Notes under the pieces: generated by a model | What the model saw: only the letters and a program-made list of their open reading frames with translations | Told to the model about the DNA's origin: nothing | The model's database searches: none | Shown here: positions 1 to 11,364 of the stretch, piece after piece | How positions within the stretch are numbered: position 1 is the stretch's first letter | Layout of the letters: every line of letters starts with the position of its first letter | Program-made: the position numbers and the translations under genes | Assembly (NCBI GenBank): GCA_028023455.1 | Contig: JAQFVV010000206.1 | Span: 1,223,361-1,287,360, forward strand | DNA from: Epiperipatus broadwayi | Lineage: Eukaryota > Onychophora > Udeonychophora > Euonychophora > Peripatidae | Length of the DNA stretch: 64,000 nucleotides | Reading direction: 5' to 3'

Positions 1-154
1 AATATATACCACCATTTTGGTTTGGATCACATTAACTAGGTAATAAATATAAAAACAATTGTAGAAATGCTGTAATTATTGATATATGAAAATACTGTAT
101 GTGCTGCCAATACAAATCACGTAAAAATAATAAACATCAGAAATTATTTGGATT

Positions 155-1260
155 AATATTTTTTTAAAAAAAATGTCCAAATAAAAGATAAATTGCATGT
201 ATTACCATGTTTGTAGATACAATCTGGCCTTTTAAGAATCTCACTGGCCTTTCTGATCTGACATTGTTGGAGAGTGTCACATCTGTATGGTGTTAGAGAA
301 ATCAGTACTATGACTTCTATCCATAGTATGGAGATATAGTGCTGATGATAATGAGTAATTATCCACTTAACTGCAGTAACAGGTTCATCTCTTCTAACAC
401 TGATGTGATGATTGTTCATACTGGCATAAGAAATGTTACAAATGTTACATAAAATTTCATTAATTTTATGGGCTTCAAGAGAGAATGAGTCTTTAGATTT
501 GCATAGAATGTTACTATTTTTGGCAAGTAGTGTATGCTATTTTTACATTGTAATGTTTTAGAATATATTTGTTATTGTTTGTAGTTCCTTTTATATAAAG
601 AATACAAAAATTAATAGTTGTTGTTTTTTTTTTTCTTATTTGATGTGTTAGGACTGGAATTAAGACTTGCTGTATTGTTTTATTATTATAGCTATTAAAT
701 AATAAGACATTACTTATTTGATTGATTTCATCTTTTAAATATAATTTATTTGAAAGAAGATTAATTCCTCTTGTGAAAAGAGTTGTGGCTACAGAAAAGA
801 TTTGAGCTGGCCGGTGATGTAATAAAAGTTGTAGGTATCTCTCTATGCATGTAGATTTTCTGAAAACTGAAAAAAGGAAAAGATTATTCTGTTTCTTGGA
901 AAAGAAGTTTTCCATCAGTCTCTCTTTCAATTGTAAATTTAATATGAGGATGTATATTATGTGTGAAGAAATCAAGTAAGTTGTCTTTACCATGTTGCCA
1001 GATGATAAATGTATGATTTATATATCAAAGTCAAACAAGAGGTTTTAAACGTGCTGACTCTAAAGCAGAAATTGCTATGTGTATTCCATAAATAAATCAA
1101 CTAATATCTCTGAAATGGTTGAGCCCATCGGAATTCCAAAATTCTGTGTATAATCCTGTAAGTAATGTCTTATTTTCTTTATTATGTTATTATTGAATAT
1201 CTTTTTAATTCATAAAAAATATATTTATAGTCAAACTTTATCTATCTGAGTCTTCTGCAG
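155..1260 (-). mobile_element. Degenerate Penelope-like element (RT to GIY-YIG C-terminus)
   Basis: A fossil PLE read on the minus strand. In order from 1260 downward: an RT palm segment with FGIPMGSTISEILVDLFME (about 1100-1165), matching the PLE motif around the conserved MGS; a region that still reads FIIWQHGKDNLLDFF (about 960-1010), the stretch after the catalytic YxDD; the RT thumb in the open frame 514-993, with RKSTCIERYL and HHRPAQIFSV as in the usual PLE 'RKPTHTDRYL..HHPAQ' block; and the C-terminal end of the endonuclease domain at 155-420, with a KASEILKRPDCI..LSFIW block like the family 'EALEI.K.P..INR..LS..W'. Frames are broken several times, and the first two GIY-YIG motifs were not found in the 420-513 gap. 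Family assignment is from motifs only. It cannot be active. Confidence 0.72.
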
Positions 1261-1523
1261 CCACATACACACTAATGCATGTTATGTTGATATATTTTAA
1301 TTTAAATATAATATCCTTAATAATCAATATGTATAAACTTTACATACTATCTAAAACATAAATTTGGTATACTTAAATATATTTATCTAACAATAATATT
1401 TTACAACTAGAAGTAAAATTTCATGCATAAATTTATCTTTATAAATTATATTAGTTTCAAATTCAATCTCAATATTTTTATAATTCACATATTTATCTTA
1501 ATTTAATATCTTTCTGAATAGTG

Positions 1524-1525
<2 letters not shown>

Positions 1526-1606
<81 letters not shown>
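1526..1606. repeat. (TA)n microsatellite
   Basis: An uninterrupted run of about 40 TA units. The YIYIYI protein it appears to encode on the minus strand is an artefact of the dinucleotide. Confidence 0.97.
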
Positions 1607-1609
<3 letters not shown>

Positions 1610-1934
1610 TAAAGATGTGATGTTAATATATAAATACAAACAAAATTTAATAAATAGGCAAGCAGAAAACATTAAGATCACAGAATTACGGGAAAGTTGA
1701 CATTTTAAATGTGATAGTTGACAAAGCTACAAGGTAGTGAAAGTGCTTCTAAGTTATAGTTATACATATAATTTTTATAGACTTTTAATTACTGTATTTT
1801 CAAATATTTATTTATAAAGTTACTGTATATTATTTTGAAGAAATACAAACATCGATTTGTAATATATATATAAAGGTAAGCAAGTATATTTATTTGGTTA
1901 CTTTTACAATTTTCAAAGCTAAGAGAAAAAAAAA
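1607..1934. other. AT-rich spacer, nothing recognised
   Basis: Low-complexity AT-rich sequence between two microsatellites. No coding, RNA or repeat signal seen. Confidence 0.6.
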
Positions 1935-1971
1935 GTACTACTACTACTACTGCTACTACTACTACTACTAC

Positions 1972-2002
<31 letters not shown>

Positions 2003-2242
2003 CGTAGTCGTAGTTGTAGTCATAGTCATAGTAGTATTAGTAGTAGTAGTAGCAGCAGCAGCAGCAGTAGTAGCAGCAGCAGCAGCAGTAGCAGTAGCAG
2101 CAGCAGTAAGTAGTAGTAGTAGTGGTTGTGGTGGTGGTAGTGGCAGTGGAGTGGAGGTGGGATGGGGATGAGAGTGGTACAGATGGTGTGGGATGATGGT
2201 GGTAATAGCAGCAGCAGTAGTAGTAGCAGTAGCAGTAGCAAC
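1935..2242. repeat. Compound (TAC)n/(TAG)n/(CAG)n triplet array with strand switch
   Basis: Starts as (CTA)n and inverts near 1971 into (GTA/TAG)n, then drifts into CAG, TGG and back to CAG/TAG units. The switch makes the first part self-complementary (CTACTACTAGTAGTAG core), so it can fold back. The leucine-rich minus-strand ORF is a by-product of the triplet. Confidence 0.95.
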
Positions 2243-2397
2243 ATTAGGATAATTCCATTTTAATTTCTAATGATTTCACCACACATTTTGCTGGTTTGGA
2301 TTTATTGCATTAAATTCTCATATTCCTAATTATCATTATATGATTGATGATATCTTTAATGAGGAAGTTATTATAGTATTCTAATTAAGTCTTGATT

Positions 2398-3085
2398 ACA
2401 TCCCTTCCTTTATTTACAAAGATTTAACAGAATTTATTGCTGCTTCTCTTGCCTTCATTGTTAATCATTTTCTAAATAGATATTTTTCTGATATATTTAA
2501 ATGTACCAAAATATTTAAAAATAGCTCTAACATTTGTAAAAATAGACATATTTCAGTATTACACACTATTACACAAATTTTTGACAAGCATGTTTATATT
2601 AAAACTATTTCTGATGTAAGTAAAATTATTTCTTTTTCACAGCATGGATTTATTCTTAAAAGATGATTAGAAACTAATTTTATTAATATTTATGATCATA
2701 TAGAACATGCAATTGAAAATGCCATTTATTTTAATTTATCAAAGGCTTTTGATAAAGTAAGTCACAAATTAACAAATTACTTAATATAGTTTTTTCTCTT
2801 AAACTTATTCAGTATTTCGAATCTTTTCTTAATTCTTATACAACATGTATTAAATATTAATAACAAATTTTTCTCTAGTTATTAAATAATATTTACTAAA
2901 GCTTTGGCATCAAGAATATGCATGTAAAAATGCGATATTAGGGACCTCTACAGGTCTTCACCACAAGCTTACACTGAAATAGTATTTTAGCACTTATGTT
3001 TGTTAACATTTATATGAATAGTTATAAGGGCTTCTGAATTTTTCTTATCTTTTATACTATACTGATGATTGTAAATCATTAAAAG
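2398..3085 (+). mobile_element. LINE reverse transcriptase fossil (Jockey/CR1-like)
   Basis: A broken RT domain of a non-LTR retrotransposon. Visible in order: a linker resembling the segment before RT block 1 (about 2400-2600); FSQHGFILKR (2633-2660), the conserved 'QHGF...S' block; AIYFNLSKAFDKVSH (about 2722-2766), the catalytic RT block A with the LSKAFDKV signature; a weak LALMFVNIYMNS (about 2985-3020), matching the 'GPLLFxIYIND' block; and YTDDCKSLKEL (about 3058-3090), the YxDD catalytic motif with A replaced by T. Stops and frameshifts are numerous, and a conserved mini-element sits inside it at 2887-2972. No endonuclease domain or 3' tail was seen. Confidence 0.75.
2887..2972 (+). 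repeat. Mini-element copy 1 (about 86 bp), inside LINE fossil
   Basis: Nearly the same sequence as 6591-6680, centred on GGGACCTCTACAGGTCTT and ending CACAAGCTTAC. It interrupts the RT reading between the 'FSS' and 'LAL' blocks of the surrounding LINE, so it looks inserted. The core GACCTCTACAGGTC is nearly palindromic. Confidence 0.6.
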
Positions 3086-3137
3086 AATTATATCTGTAAT
3101 TAGTTGCATCTTTTTCAGAGACATCTTGAACTTATCT

Positions 3138-3320
3138 TTTTTGGGAGATTATGATCTGGCCCAACTGATGAGTATTGGTTCTGAATGAAATACATATATT
3201 GGGGATCATTTATATTTTTCACAAGTGTGTGGTCATGGGTATTGGTTGTTTGAGATGGAGTGGAGTATAAATATAGACAAAAAATGCTAAGTTCAAATCC
3301 CTCTACTTACTACAGTAAAC
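3138..3320 (+). repeat. Composite repeat D + tRNA-like module (family C)
   Basis: 3138-3235 matches the repeat at 25775-25865 (shared GATCTGGCC, AACTGATGAGT and GGGATCAT words). It runs directly into a tRNA-like module (3236-3320) with GAGATGGAGT and an RNA polymerase III B-box-like AGTTCAAATCC. The tRNA-like part recurs on the minus strand at 22500-22572 and 47085-47165. Probably a retroposon remnant. Confidence 0.5.
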
Positions 3321-4694
3321 ATTCAGTATACTGAATGAATAGGTTAATTTAAAGATTCATGTATTTAAAAATATATAAGTGTATAATTTTAATTTTTAAT
3401 AATTATAACACAATAATTGTGCAAAACTAATCTTGAATTTTAATAAACATTTTTTTAAAAAAATCAATGTTTTCATCACTCAAAATATTTTATTGAAGTA
3501 ATCTCACAAAGTTGAATACAAAGACAGCCTATCAATGTGGGCTTTAAAATCACTGTATTTGCAATTACCCTGGATGTCTTTAGGATTTCTTTAAAAAATT
3601 AAAATATCAGAATAAAGTAAACATGAACTTTATGATTTAAAAAAATAGGATCTCAGTAAATGGCAGTACAAACTCTGCAAAAGTTCTCAAGAATAAGAAA
3701 TGACTGGTTAATTGTCATTTTCTGAAAAAACATAGTAGGAAGATAATATGTAAGCATTAACTTTCTATTTTTTTAATTTTTTATCTTTTTTTTCTTACCT
3801 TAAATTTGAATTTCATTATTTAATTTATCCAAATTTTATTTATAATTTTAAACAAGTATATGTACTATGTAGAACAATACAATTTATACATTGATTAAAT
3901 ATATTTTATACCAATATATAAAAAGAAATCTGACAGTTTTATTGTGCTGCAATATTGAAAACTTATTAGTAACATTATTTCTATTGAAATTTGTCTTCCA
4001 TTGCCTATGAGTTTGGTCTTTACATCATTTTTTAAAACCAATCAAGCATAACTACTGTTTCCTGTAATTACATTCATCAATGATCATAGCCTATTACTGG
4101 TAATGTTGCTAACCATTACAATTATTTAAAAAGTTTTCACTTTTTAGATGACTAAGTATGGATCTAGTTTATTCTTGGACATATTATTGTAGCTAATGAT
4201 TTTTACTTTTAATGGCTACATATTTTTCAGTCAAGAATAAATCATGAGCAATTTTTGCAAATTCTTATATCATCTATTAATAACAAAATTATAATACATT
4301 GCTATTTTATATATAGGATAAAGGTAAATATACTGATTCAGCACTCACAAACCATGGCTAACCTTTAACTTTTTTATATCTCACCAGTAATGAAAATATC
4401 ATCCACAAAAAAATCAATTTTTTAATGCTTTTGAAATTCTGGAAGCTAATTATAGTCTAGATAATTGTGATTAGACTTTTAAAATTGTTAGCATCAAATA
4501 GTTTAATTAAATTCAAAACATTACTTGGAGCTTTTAAATTTCAGGCCACATGGTCCTCATTGATAAAAGTCATCCAGAAAATTGTCTGAGGATTTATAAT
4601 GAAATAACACTACCTTATAATTACTCAATATAGGTTTAAGAACAAATTGGATTACATTCTTTTTTTTTACCTGCATTGATAAAATTATAAATAA
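3321..4694. other. AT-rich spacer, nothing recognised
   Basis: No ORF with plausible composition, no repeat shared with the rest of the window and no RNA-like structure was noticed. Confidence 0.5.
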
Positions 4695-4990
4695 TTAAAC
4701 AAATTCACCTTTCTTTAAACTATAGCAATGCTTGTTTTATTTAATTTAATCAATCTGACAGTTTTGTCTAGCAATCTTCTTCAGTACTGAATAATAGTAA
4801 GAAGCTCTGAAGAAGATTTCTGGTCAATCAAAACTGTCAGATTGATTAACTTAAATAAAACAAGCATTGTTGAATTAAATGTCAAGAAGAAGCTATGAAG
4901 AGGATTTTTCATCAATTAGAAATGTCTGATTAAGTTAAATAAAACAAGCATTGTTATAGTAAAAAAAAAAAAGGGTGGATTTGTTTAAAA
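4695..4990. repeat. Foldback repeat with three related arms
   Basis: The left arm (4695-4785) reads from AAACAAATTCACC through CAATGCTTGTTTTATTT and AATCTGACAGTTTTG. Two inverted versions follow at about 4795-4868 and 4875-4985, each ending AAATAAAACAAGCATTGTT. The outermost ends (AAACAAATTCACC and GGGTGGATTTGTTT) are also complementary, so the whole unit is an inverted structure of about 295 bp. Nature unknown; no coding capacity. Confidence 0.75.
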
Positions 4991-6590
4991 GAACAAACTA
5001 TTATTTTTATAGTTTCTTAATTTCATTCTTATAAACTAATTTTTTAAAGACATTTTGTTGATAAAAATTCATGTTATAATTTATATTTTAATTTTTTAAT
5101 TAATTAAAACAACTCATGAAGTTAAAGATTTTCAAAAAGAATAACTGGTTTTTAAATATTATCTGTTTTGGATAATTGTTAGCCTTTAGCCTTTCAAAAT
5201 ATTAATACTATTTTTATATTTCATACTGTTATTGTTGTCAGCTTATTTTATTATAATGGTTAGGTTCGCAGAAAATCATCCTTTTAATGATTTATAGTCA
5301 ATTAAAATTTTATCTTTAAAAAAAAAGAAATTAAATCAAGAATTTTAATTGCCTTAATCTTTGCATCATCAAACCAATTATTTACTCTTTTATTTAAATA
5401 AAAATTTAAAAAAATATCTATTTTTATATTGCATAAAAAATTGCATATCCCATTTACTTTTATATACATTCAAGCATAACATCTGTACAGGAAAGGCCTT
5501 TAGCTATAAAGATCATCACATTTACCTACCTCCCATACCCACAATTCAGGATTCAATTGCATGGCAGTCATAAAGAGGCTTAACATTTTTTCAGGTAGTT
5601 GACCTCTAATGAACTTTTAATTATTAATAGCTAAAAAGTAATGATTCTAGAGTGACTTGACCAGAAAAGTATCAATGTCTGACTGCAAAAACAAACTATT
5701 GTAAAATGATTGAAATATCAATGTTGGGATGTTATATTCCTACAGACCTTAAGCTCATAATGTACTTTTACCTTTTTTAATCTTTTATACACATAAATAT
5801 ATATATATATAGTCAAAATAAGAGTCATAGATCACATGACCCTATATTTAAAAAAATATTTATTTTGTAAACATCAACAAGTCAATAAAAATTATTTTAA
5901 AAAATTGTTGAAAATATATATTCTTAATTAGTTATCAATAGAATAAAAAATAATTAAAGTCTTATACATTCAAGAATAAAATGTGAGGACTGATTTGAAA
6001 GCTGTGATAAGATTAATTATATGTTTGCAATTCTAAGATGTGTTAAGTATACTAATGAGGTTTTAAAAAAAAAGTAACGTTAATCTAACTCTATATGAAT
6101 AAACTTGCAGTGAAATGTTAAAGAAGTTAAGCTCTTTAATCGCTTTTCAGTTTTAAATGCTATAATAAAAGTTTAATTGGTTTATTAGATTTTCTTAATC
6201 TTGTTTAAAGTAGATATACAGTTCTTATAGTCATTATGTTAAGCCAACTGATGTCATTTAACTTTTAATAATTATATTTAAAGGACAAGTTCATTTTCAT
6301 TGGATCACAATTATAAATATATATATATATTATGAATGAATAAATAATAGAACTGATATCTGATTTTTTTTCTTTTCAATTTTCTACGATAAAATTTTTT
6401 TTCTTTTCAATTTTATAAATTAGTTTAGGCTACTTTATAAACCTCAAAATTCTTTTATATATATAAATGTTTTTCAAACTCATCATTGTCTTTCTTGCCT
6501 TATATTATTTAGTGCAATGATGGGATGATAAACTCTCAAACTATAAATCTATTTTATTATTATAAATTTATTTAAACGCACATTGATTAC
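4991..6590. other. AT-rich spacer, nothing recognised
   Basis: Short open frames (for example 5361-5573) have composition expected by chance. Short (TA)n runs at about 5799-5811 and 6318-6331. Confidence 0.5.
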
Positions 6591-6680
6591 GTAAGTAATA
6601 TTTACTAAGGCTGTAACCTCAAGAATGTGCTTGTAAAATGCGATAGTAGGGACCTCTACAGGTCTTAACCACAAGCTTAC
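6591..6680 (+). repeat. Mini-element copy 2 (about 90 bp)
   Basis: Begins GTAAGTAATATTTACTAAGG and ends CCACAAGCTTAC, giving short inverted ends (GTAAG/CTTAC). It closely matches 2887-2972, including the GGGACCTCTACAGGTCTT core, whereas the surrounding DNA does not match. Could be a very short MITE or a conserved fragment of a larger element. Confidence 0.6.
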
Positions 6681-7793
6681 GTTTTGGAAGATTTTAATTC
6701 ACCATGAATCTAGTCCATTTCTTTCACCAATCCTTCATTTACAATGTAAACATTATCACAATGGAAATTGGATTTAAATTATCAGGATGCTGAAAAATTT
6801 AAGCTATCATAAATAAATAAAAAATTTAGCCAATGTTTCTTAACTGTAAAGGTCAATTTCCAGAAACTAGTTTAGAAATTTGATTACCACAACCAAATGA
6901 TGTCATTGATTACTCATGTTTATTTATATAGTTTTATAACAAAGTAAAAGAATGGATTTCTGCCATTAATGCAAATATTATTATTAGTAGTAGTAGATAC
7001 TTTTTATTTATGACCTTCTACACAGTTTGAATGGTGTTGGTATATCTGCAATCAATTATTATTATTAAAATCAATCAATATTTACAAAATAAAAAAAAGT
7101 AAAAGTTGAAGTAAAATAATTTTTAAAAAATTGTAGACTCTTTTATTCATTGTTAGAAAAAATAAGTTAAATTTCATATAAATCAATATAAAATGATATA
7201 TGTAATTAGTATATAAAAAAATTAAACATAATTATGACAACATAGATTTGCTAAGTTTTATTTAGCTGTGATCACAAAATCATTGATTATAAATATTATT
7301 TAAATGATATATTGATAGACATCATATTTTAATGCAGTTCTTCCCCTTTAACATTTTCATTGTCTTTGCAATGTTCTTCAGTATGTTATAAATATTATAA
7401 ACACAGTAAGAAGTGACATTAATTGAAGGAAAGCTCCAAGAGATCTGAATTAGATTTAAAAAGCTAAAGAATATAGCCAGTTGTTCAAACTGAATGAAAC
7501 TTTTGAATTCAGCTTGACACTTTATCACTTGAGTAACATTTGACTTCCTATATAACAGACCATATGATTAATTTTTATACTAATACATGTTTTTTTGCTC
7601 CTAGATTCTGAAAAAATCTAAGAGCCATGAAAAGTATTATATTGTGTTTACTAATAAGTTTATCTAAAAAAAAAATATTGTGCTCAGTTTAACATCTATG
7701 TCATTCAAAAATAATTTTTTTTATTACATTAACTTTAAATCAAAATATCTGGTTATTGTTGAAGAGACTTGTTATAAAGTAATTAATATGATT
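6681..7793. other. AT-rich spacer, nothing recognised
   Basis: The minus-strand open frame 7322-7528 has no recognisable motif. Confidence 0.5.
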
Positions 7794-7906
7794 TGTTGTT
7801 TTTTTTGCATATGTCATAGCATCAGCCGGAAAGCGAACCCGCTAACCCGGGACAACTGCTTGTAAGGCAGCTGTGCTGACCGCTCGACCACCAACGCTCG
7901 ATGAGT
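7794..7906 (-). mobile_element. tRNA-derived minimal SINE, family A, copy 1
   Basis: Read on the minus strand: an acceptor-like start CGAGCGTTGGTGG, an A-box region (TGGTCGAGCGGTCAGC), an anticodon-arm-like CTGCCTTACAAGCAG, a long variable region, a B-box GGGTTCGCTTTCC, a terminal GATGCTATGACA and then an A-rich tail (T-run at 7796-7806 on plus). The ends pair like an extended acceptor stem. It is too divergent and A-tailed to be a working tRNA gene; a retroposed tRNA-like family is the better reading. Confidence 0.75.
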
Positions 7907-9440
7907 ATTTGATATGTTAGTGCGTTATAACTATAAAGTAGGAATCAAATTTTTAGAAAATTTATATATGGGGATTTTGCAACAATAAGGGGGGTTATAA
8001 ACAGATTTTTTTAAAAAACAGATTTTTAAAAAAATGATGAACACAACAGAAGGCAATGCAGCCATTTGCAAAATACATATACTGTATATGTGATTTTAAA
8101 TTGCTATTCAAATATATATATACATTTAGTTACTTATCCCAAATTTATATTATTATTTCAAGTTTTGTTTGTAAAAAATTATATATAATTATTTTTTGGA
8201 GGTGAAAAATTCCATATATTAATAATGCGCAGTATATTTAATCAGCATTAAATATGATTTTAAAAGATATAACTATTAATCTTTTAAACATATTTTATTT
8301 ATTTACTAAATATTGTAATCACAAATTAAAATAATGTTCAAGAAGCAAAGCAGTACTCTGAGCACAACGGCTTTTTTTTTCTCTGATCATATGGATTTAT
8401 TCTGCCTTTTCCCATTATTTACTTAATTAGAATCAATCCAGAAGCCTTTTATTCACTATCCTTACAATGGGCTAAACTTCTCAGAGCATCTGAATAGATG
8501 GAGAAAAAAAACATTTATCATCAGCATATAAAGTTCTAAATAAAATTATATATATAAACTTTTATTTATGAAGTCAAAAAACAGTATTTCAGATAATTTA
8601 ATTCAAACAAAAAAATAAAAATGGATTTATTTAGTTTTAAAAAAATAAGATAAAAATATTAAATGATGTAGTTATAAATAGATTGTTTTAAAAAATAGAA
8701 TAAAACATTAAATTCATATGGAAAAAAAAAACAGATTAAATTAAATAGAGTATACTCATTATTAGATGTAAATAAAATTCCGGTGTACATGAGTTTTGTT
8801 TTAATACAAGTTTATAATATTAAAATTATATAGCTTTAAAAATAATAACATTTTTTTAACTATTTAAATAGGTATATGTTAAGTTTATTTTACAAATAGA
8901 ACAATACTTTCAGTAAACGAAAGTAGCAGAAATTGATAGAACTTTTCTGTGCATAGCATTATATCCTCCTGCCTCCTCATTTAACAATTATTTCTCTACT
9001 GCACAGTGCACATTGTTTTGTTTTATTTTAATAAATGAGATGAGATTAACAAAAGTTTGCACATTTCTGAGTTAATTAGTAGTAAGGTTACTTGTTGGTG
9101 CTACATTTCTTTTAAAATAATCTCTTAAAATGCAGATATATACAATTTTGTTTATGTGTACATATAATAACATGATGGAATTAGAATCAGTTGATTTCTT
9201 AAGCACTAATCAATATAGGTACCATTATTTCTGCTACTTCTTTTTAATTCAATGTGGGCTGAGATTAAAGTAATCAGAGTATTGGTCTTTCTAAGGAGGT
9301 CAAAACGGTCCATTGAACACCCAAAATTGACAGAGCTAAACTATGTTCCATAAATCTTTAGCTTTTAAGACTTTCTATAACGGCACTAAAGTAAAATAAC
9401 ATTAAATGTACTTTTTAAGGCCACTTACCTGTTAGAATAC
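7907..9440. other. AT-rich spacer, nothing recognised
   Basis: No supported gene or repeat. Many homopolymer A runs. Confidence 0.5.
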
Positions 9441-10290
9441 ATAACTCCATTAAATATATATATATATAATAAATAAAATATCCATTAATTAAAAACAATA
9501 TTGTAAATATAATTGAAATAATATTTTTAACGGTTTACAAACAATTACAAACAATCCTTAAGTTATAAAATGGAACAAATAACAATACTTTATGTCAATT
9601 TAAAAAAAAAATTATTATAATTTAAAATAAATGAAGATTAATAGTAAAAAATGGATATATATTCCATTTATTTCAAATCCACAAGTAAAATTTTTTAAGG
9701 ATTTATATAAGAATATTTGTAATGTTTCATTCTACGTAACAAACAATATTAATAAATTAGTCAATAATTCTAAGGATGTCATACCTGTCAAGCAAAAAAC
9801 TAATGTCATATATCAATTTTTTTGTGATTGTATGCTATCATATATAGGTGAATCTAGGTGCAGTATTGAGAAAAGATTGAAGGAACATGAATTGTTATAT
9901 AAGCGTGTAAAAAATAAAAATAATGGTGATTTAATATCTCCTTCAGTTTTCTTTGTTCATGAAAAAACATGTAAACATAAATTTAAATTTAATTTTGAAA
10001 ATGTGAAAATTCTTCATGAAGAGAGAAACCATAGTAAAAGAAAAATTAAAGAGGCAATTTTTATAAACAGGAATAAAATACATTTGATAAATCGACAAGC
10101 TTCTAACATTAAAATACGAGATTCGTGGAATTTGAATTGATGACGTTTGCTTCCGCTTTTAGTTTTTGAATTTAATAGCAGTTGAGGCAGGTTTGAAAGT
10201 AACCGAAAGTACTTCTGCGGATTTAAAGATTGTTTGAATTGTTTATAAACCGTTTAAAAATATTATTTCAATTATAATATATATATATAT
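9441..10290 (+). mobile_element. Endonuclease-only PLE mini-element with terminal inverted repeats
   Basis: An ORF encoding only the PLE linker and GIY-YIG domain is framed by inverted repeats: left 9506-9560 and right 10222-10278, both containing TTGAAATAATATTTTTAA and an ACGGTTTA word in opposite orientation. Both outer ends run into (TA)n (9455-9469 and 10277-10291). The same terminal sequences form the ORF-less foldback at 55500-55795. The RT domain is absent. Seen: ORF and inverted repeats. Inferred: head-to-head 3' ends produced at insertion. Confidence 0.75.
9631..10140 (+). CDS. PLE GIY-YIG endonuclease domain protein (5'-truncated ORF)
   Basis: A 169-residue open frame with no internal stop. 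Residues about 1-65 look like the linker after a PLE RT thumb. From about residue 67 it reads VIYQFFCDC..SYIGESRCSIEKRLKEH, the paired motifs of the GIY-YIG nuclease fold (VIY and YIG) followed by the conserved arginine of the S.xKRLxEH helix. KRKIKEAIFINRN near residues 135-147 carries the catalytic glutamate (KEA), and a C-terminal SWNLN matches the family ending. Known for this family: the domain nicks target DNA for retrotransposition. The start ATG is simply the first in frame; the normal protein would begin far upstream with RT. Whether it is expressed is unknown, but its openness suggests recent insertion. Confidence 0.8.
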   Translation: MKINSKKWIYIPFISNPQVKFFKDLYKNICNVSFYVTNNINKLVNNSKDVIPVKQKTNVIYQFFCDCMLSYIGESRCSIEKRLKEHELLYKRVKNKNNGDLISPSVFFVHEKTCKHKFKFNFENVKILHEERNHSKRKIKEAIFINRNKIHLINRQASNIKIRDSWNLN

Positions 10291-11364
10291 TAATGCTAAA
10301 TAGCAACAAGCAATATAATTCTATGCCTTATAAGAAAAACATTGAAATACAATTTGTTGAATATGATTTTTAATTATCTTTCAACAGAATATAATATAAT
10401 ATCAAATATTATAACCACTGATTTAGGAAGCTTTATTCTAGTTTTCATCACAAAATCTTTAATTAAACTCTAAAAATCAATAAGGCATAACAATTCTGTT
10501 TTTTATATTCAGAAAAAGCACAGCATCTAACTTTGACCAAAAGATATGATTGTACTAAGAAATAGCCTATTAAATAGTAAACACTAATAAACGTATATGG
10601 AAGACAATGTCTTCATTTGGAAATACCTACTCAAATTTGTCATCTGAAATTATACTGTAAAAATCAAAATGGCTAAATCAGTTTTATACAGAATTTGTGA
10701 CACAAATATGAATGAAATTCAAAAATCAGTATAGAGATGTCATCATCAGTTAGTTTTAGAAAAGAGAGACCATTTAATTTAATAGCTGAAATCACATTGC
10801 TACTATTACTACTATTACTATGAGTACTACTATTACTTACTACTAAGAATAATATTAATAACTTATTGATTGGGAATTTATACAAAATTTGAGCACCAGA
10901 AATTATAGTGTTTGGGTGTGATCCACAAAGTTTAGGTAGCCATTCTACTACCTCATTAAGCCATATAGTATAGTTTCATTGTGGTATTTCTCTCCTTTTC
11001 ATCTAAGTTTTTATTTTGATAATAATTATATAAAAGGTGATCATATGAAAATTATTTTTCATATACATATTTGTGTTACATGTCCATCTTTGAATACTTT
11101 TTCTTATGCAATGTCAAGATTGGCAGTAAAAGAATTATGACAGCTACCATTAACTCTGTGATTTCATTTTTCCCTAGATGCCTCCATCAAAAGTTTATTT
11201 AATGATTAGTTCAGCCCATGAAATTGAAAAATAATAAAAGATAAATATTTGTTTAACATGTTGTTAAAAGAAATTGAAGGGAAAAAACTATACTTATGAA
11301 GCATTCCAACTGTTAAATGGTAATGTTTTCCTGAAGATTTGTGATGGTGTTCTAGTTGTATTTT
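10291..11364. other. AT-rich spacer, nothing recognised
   Basis: Contains a short (TAC/TTA) run near 10799-10850. No gene signal. Confidence 0.5.

Noticed and set aside
2026-2244. Poly-Leu/His minus-strand frame
   Set aside because: Caused by the TAG/CAG triplet array.
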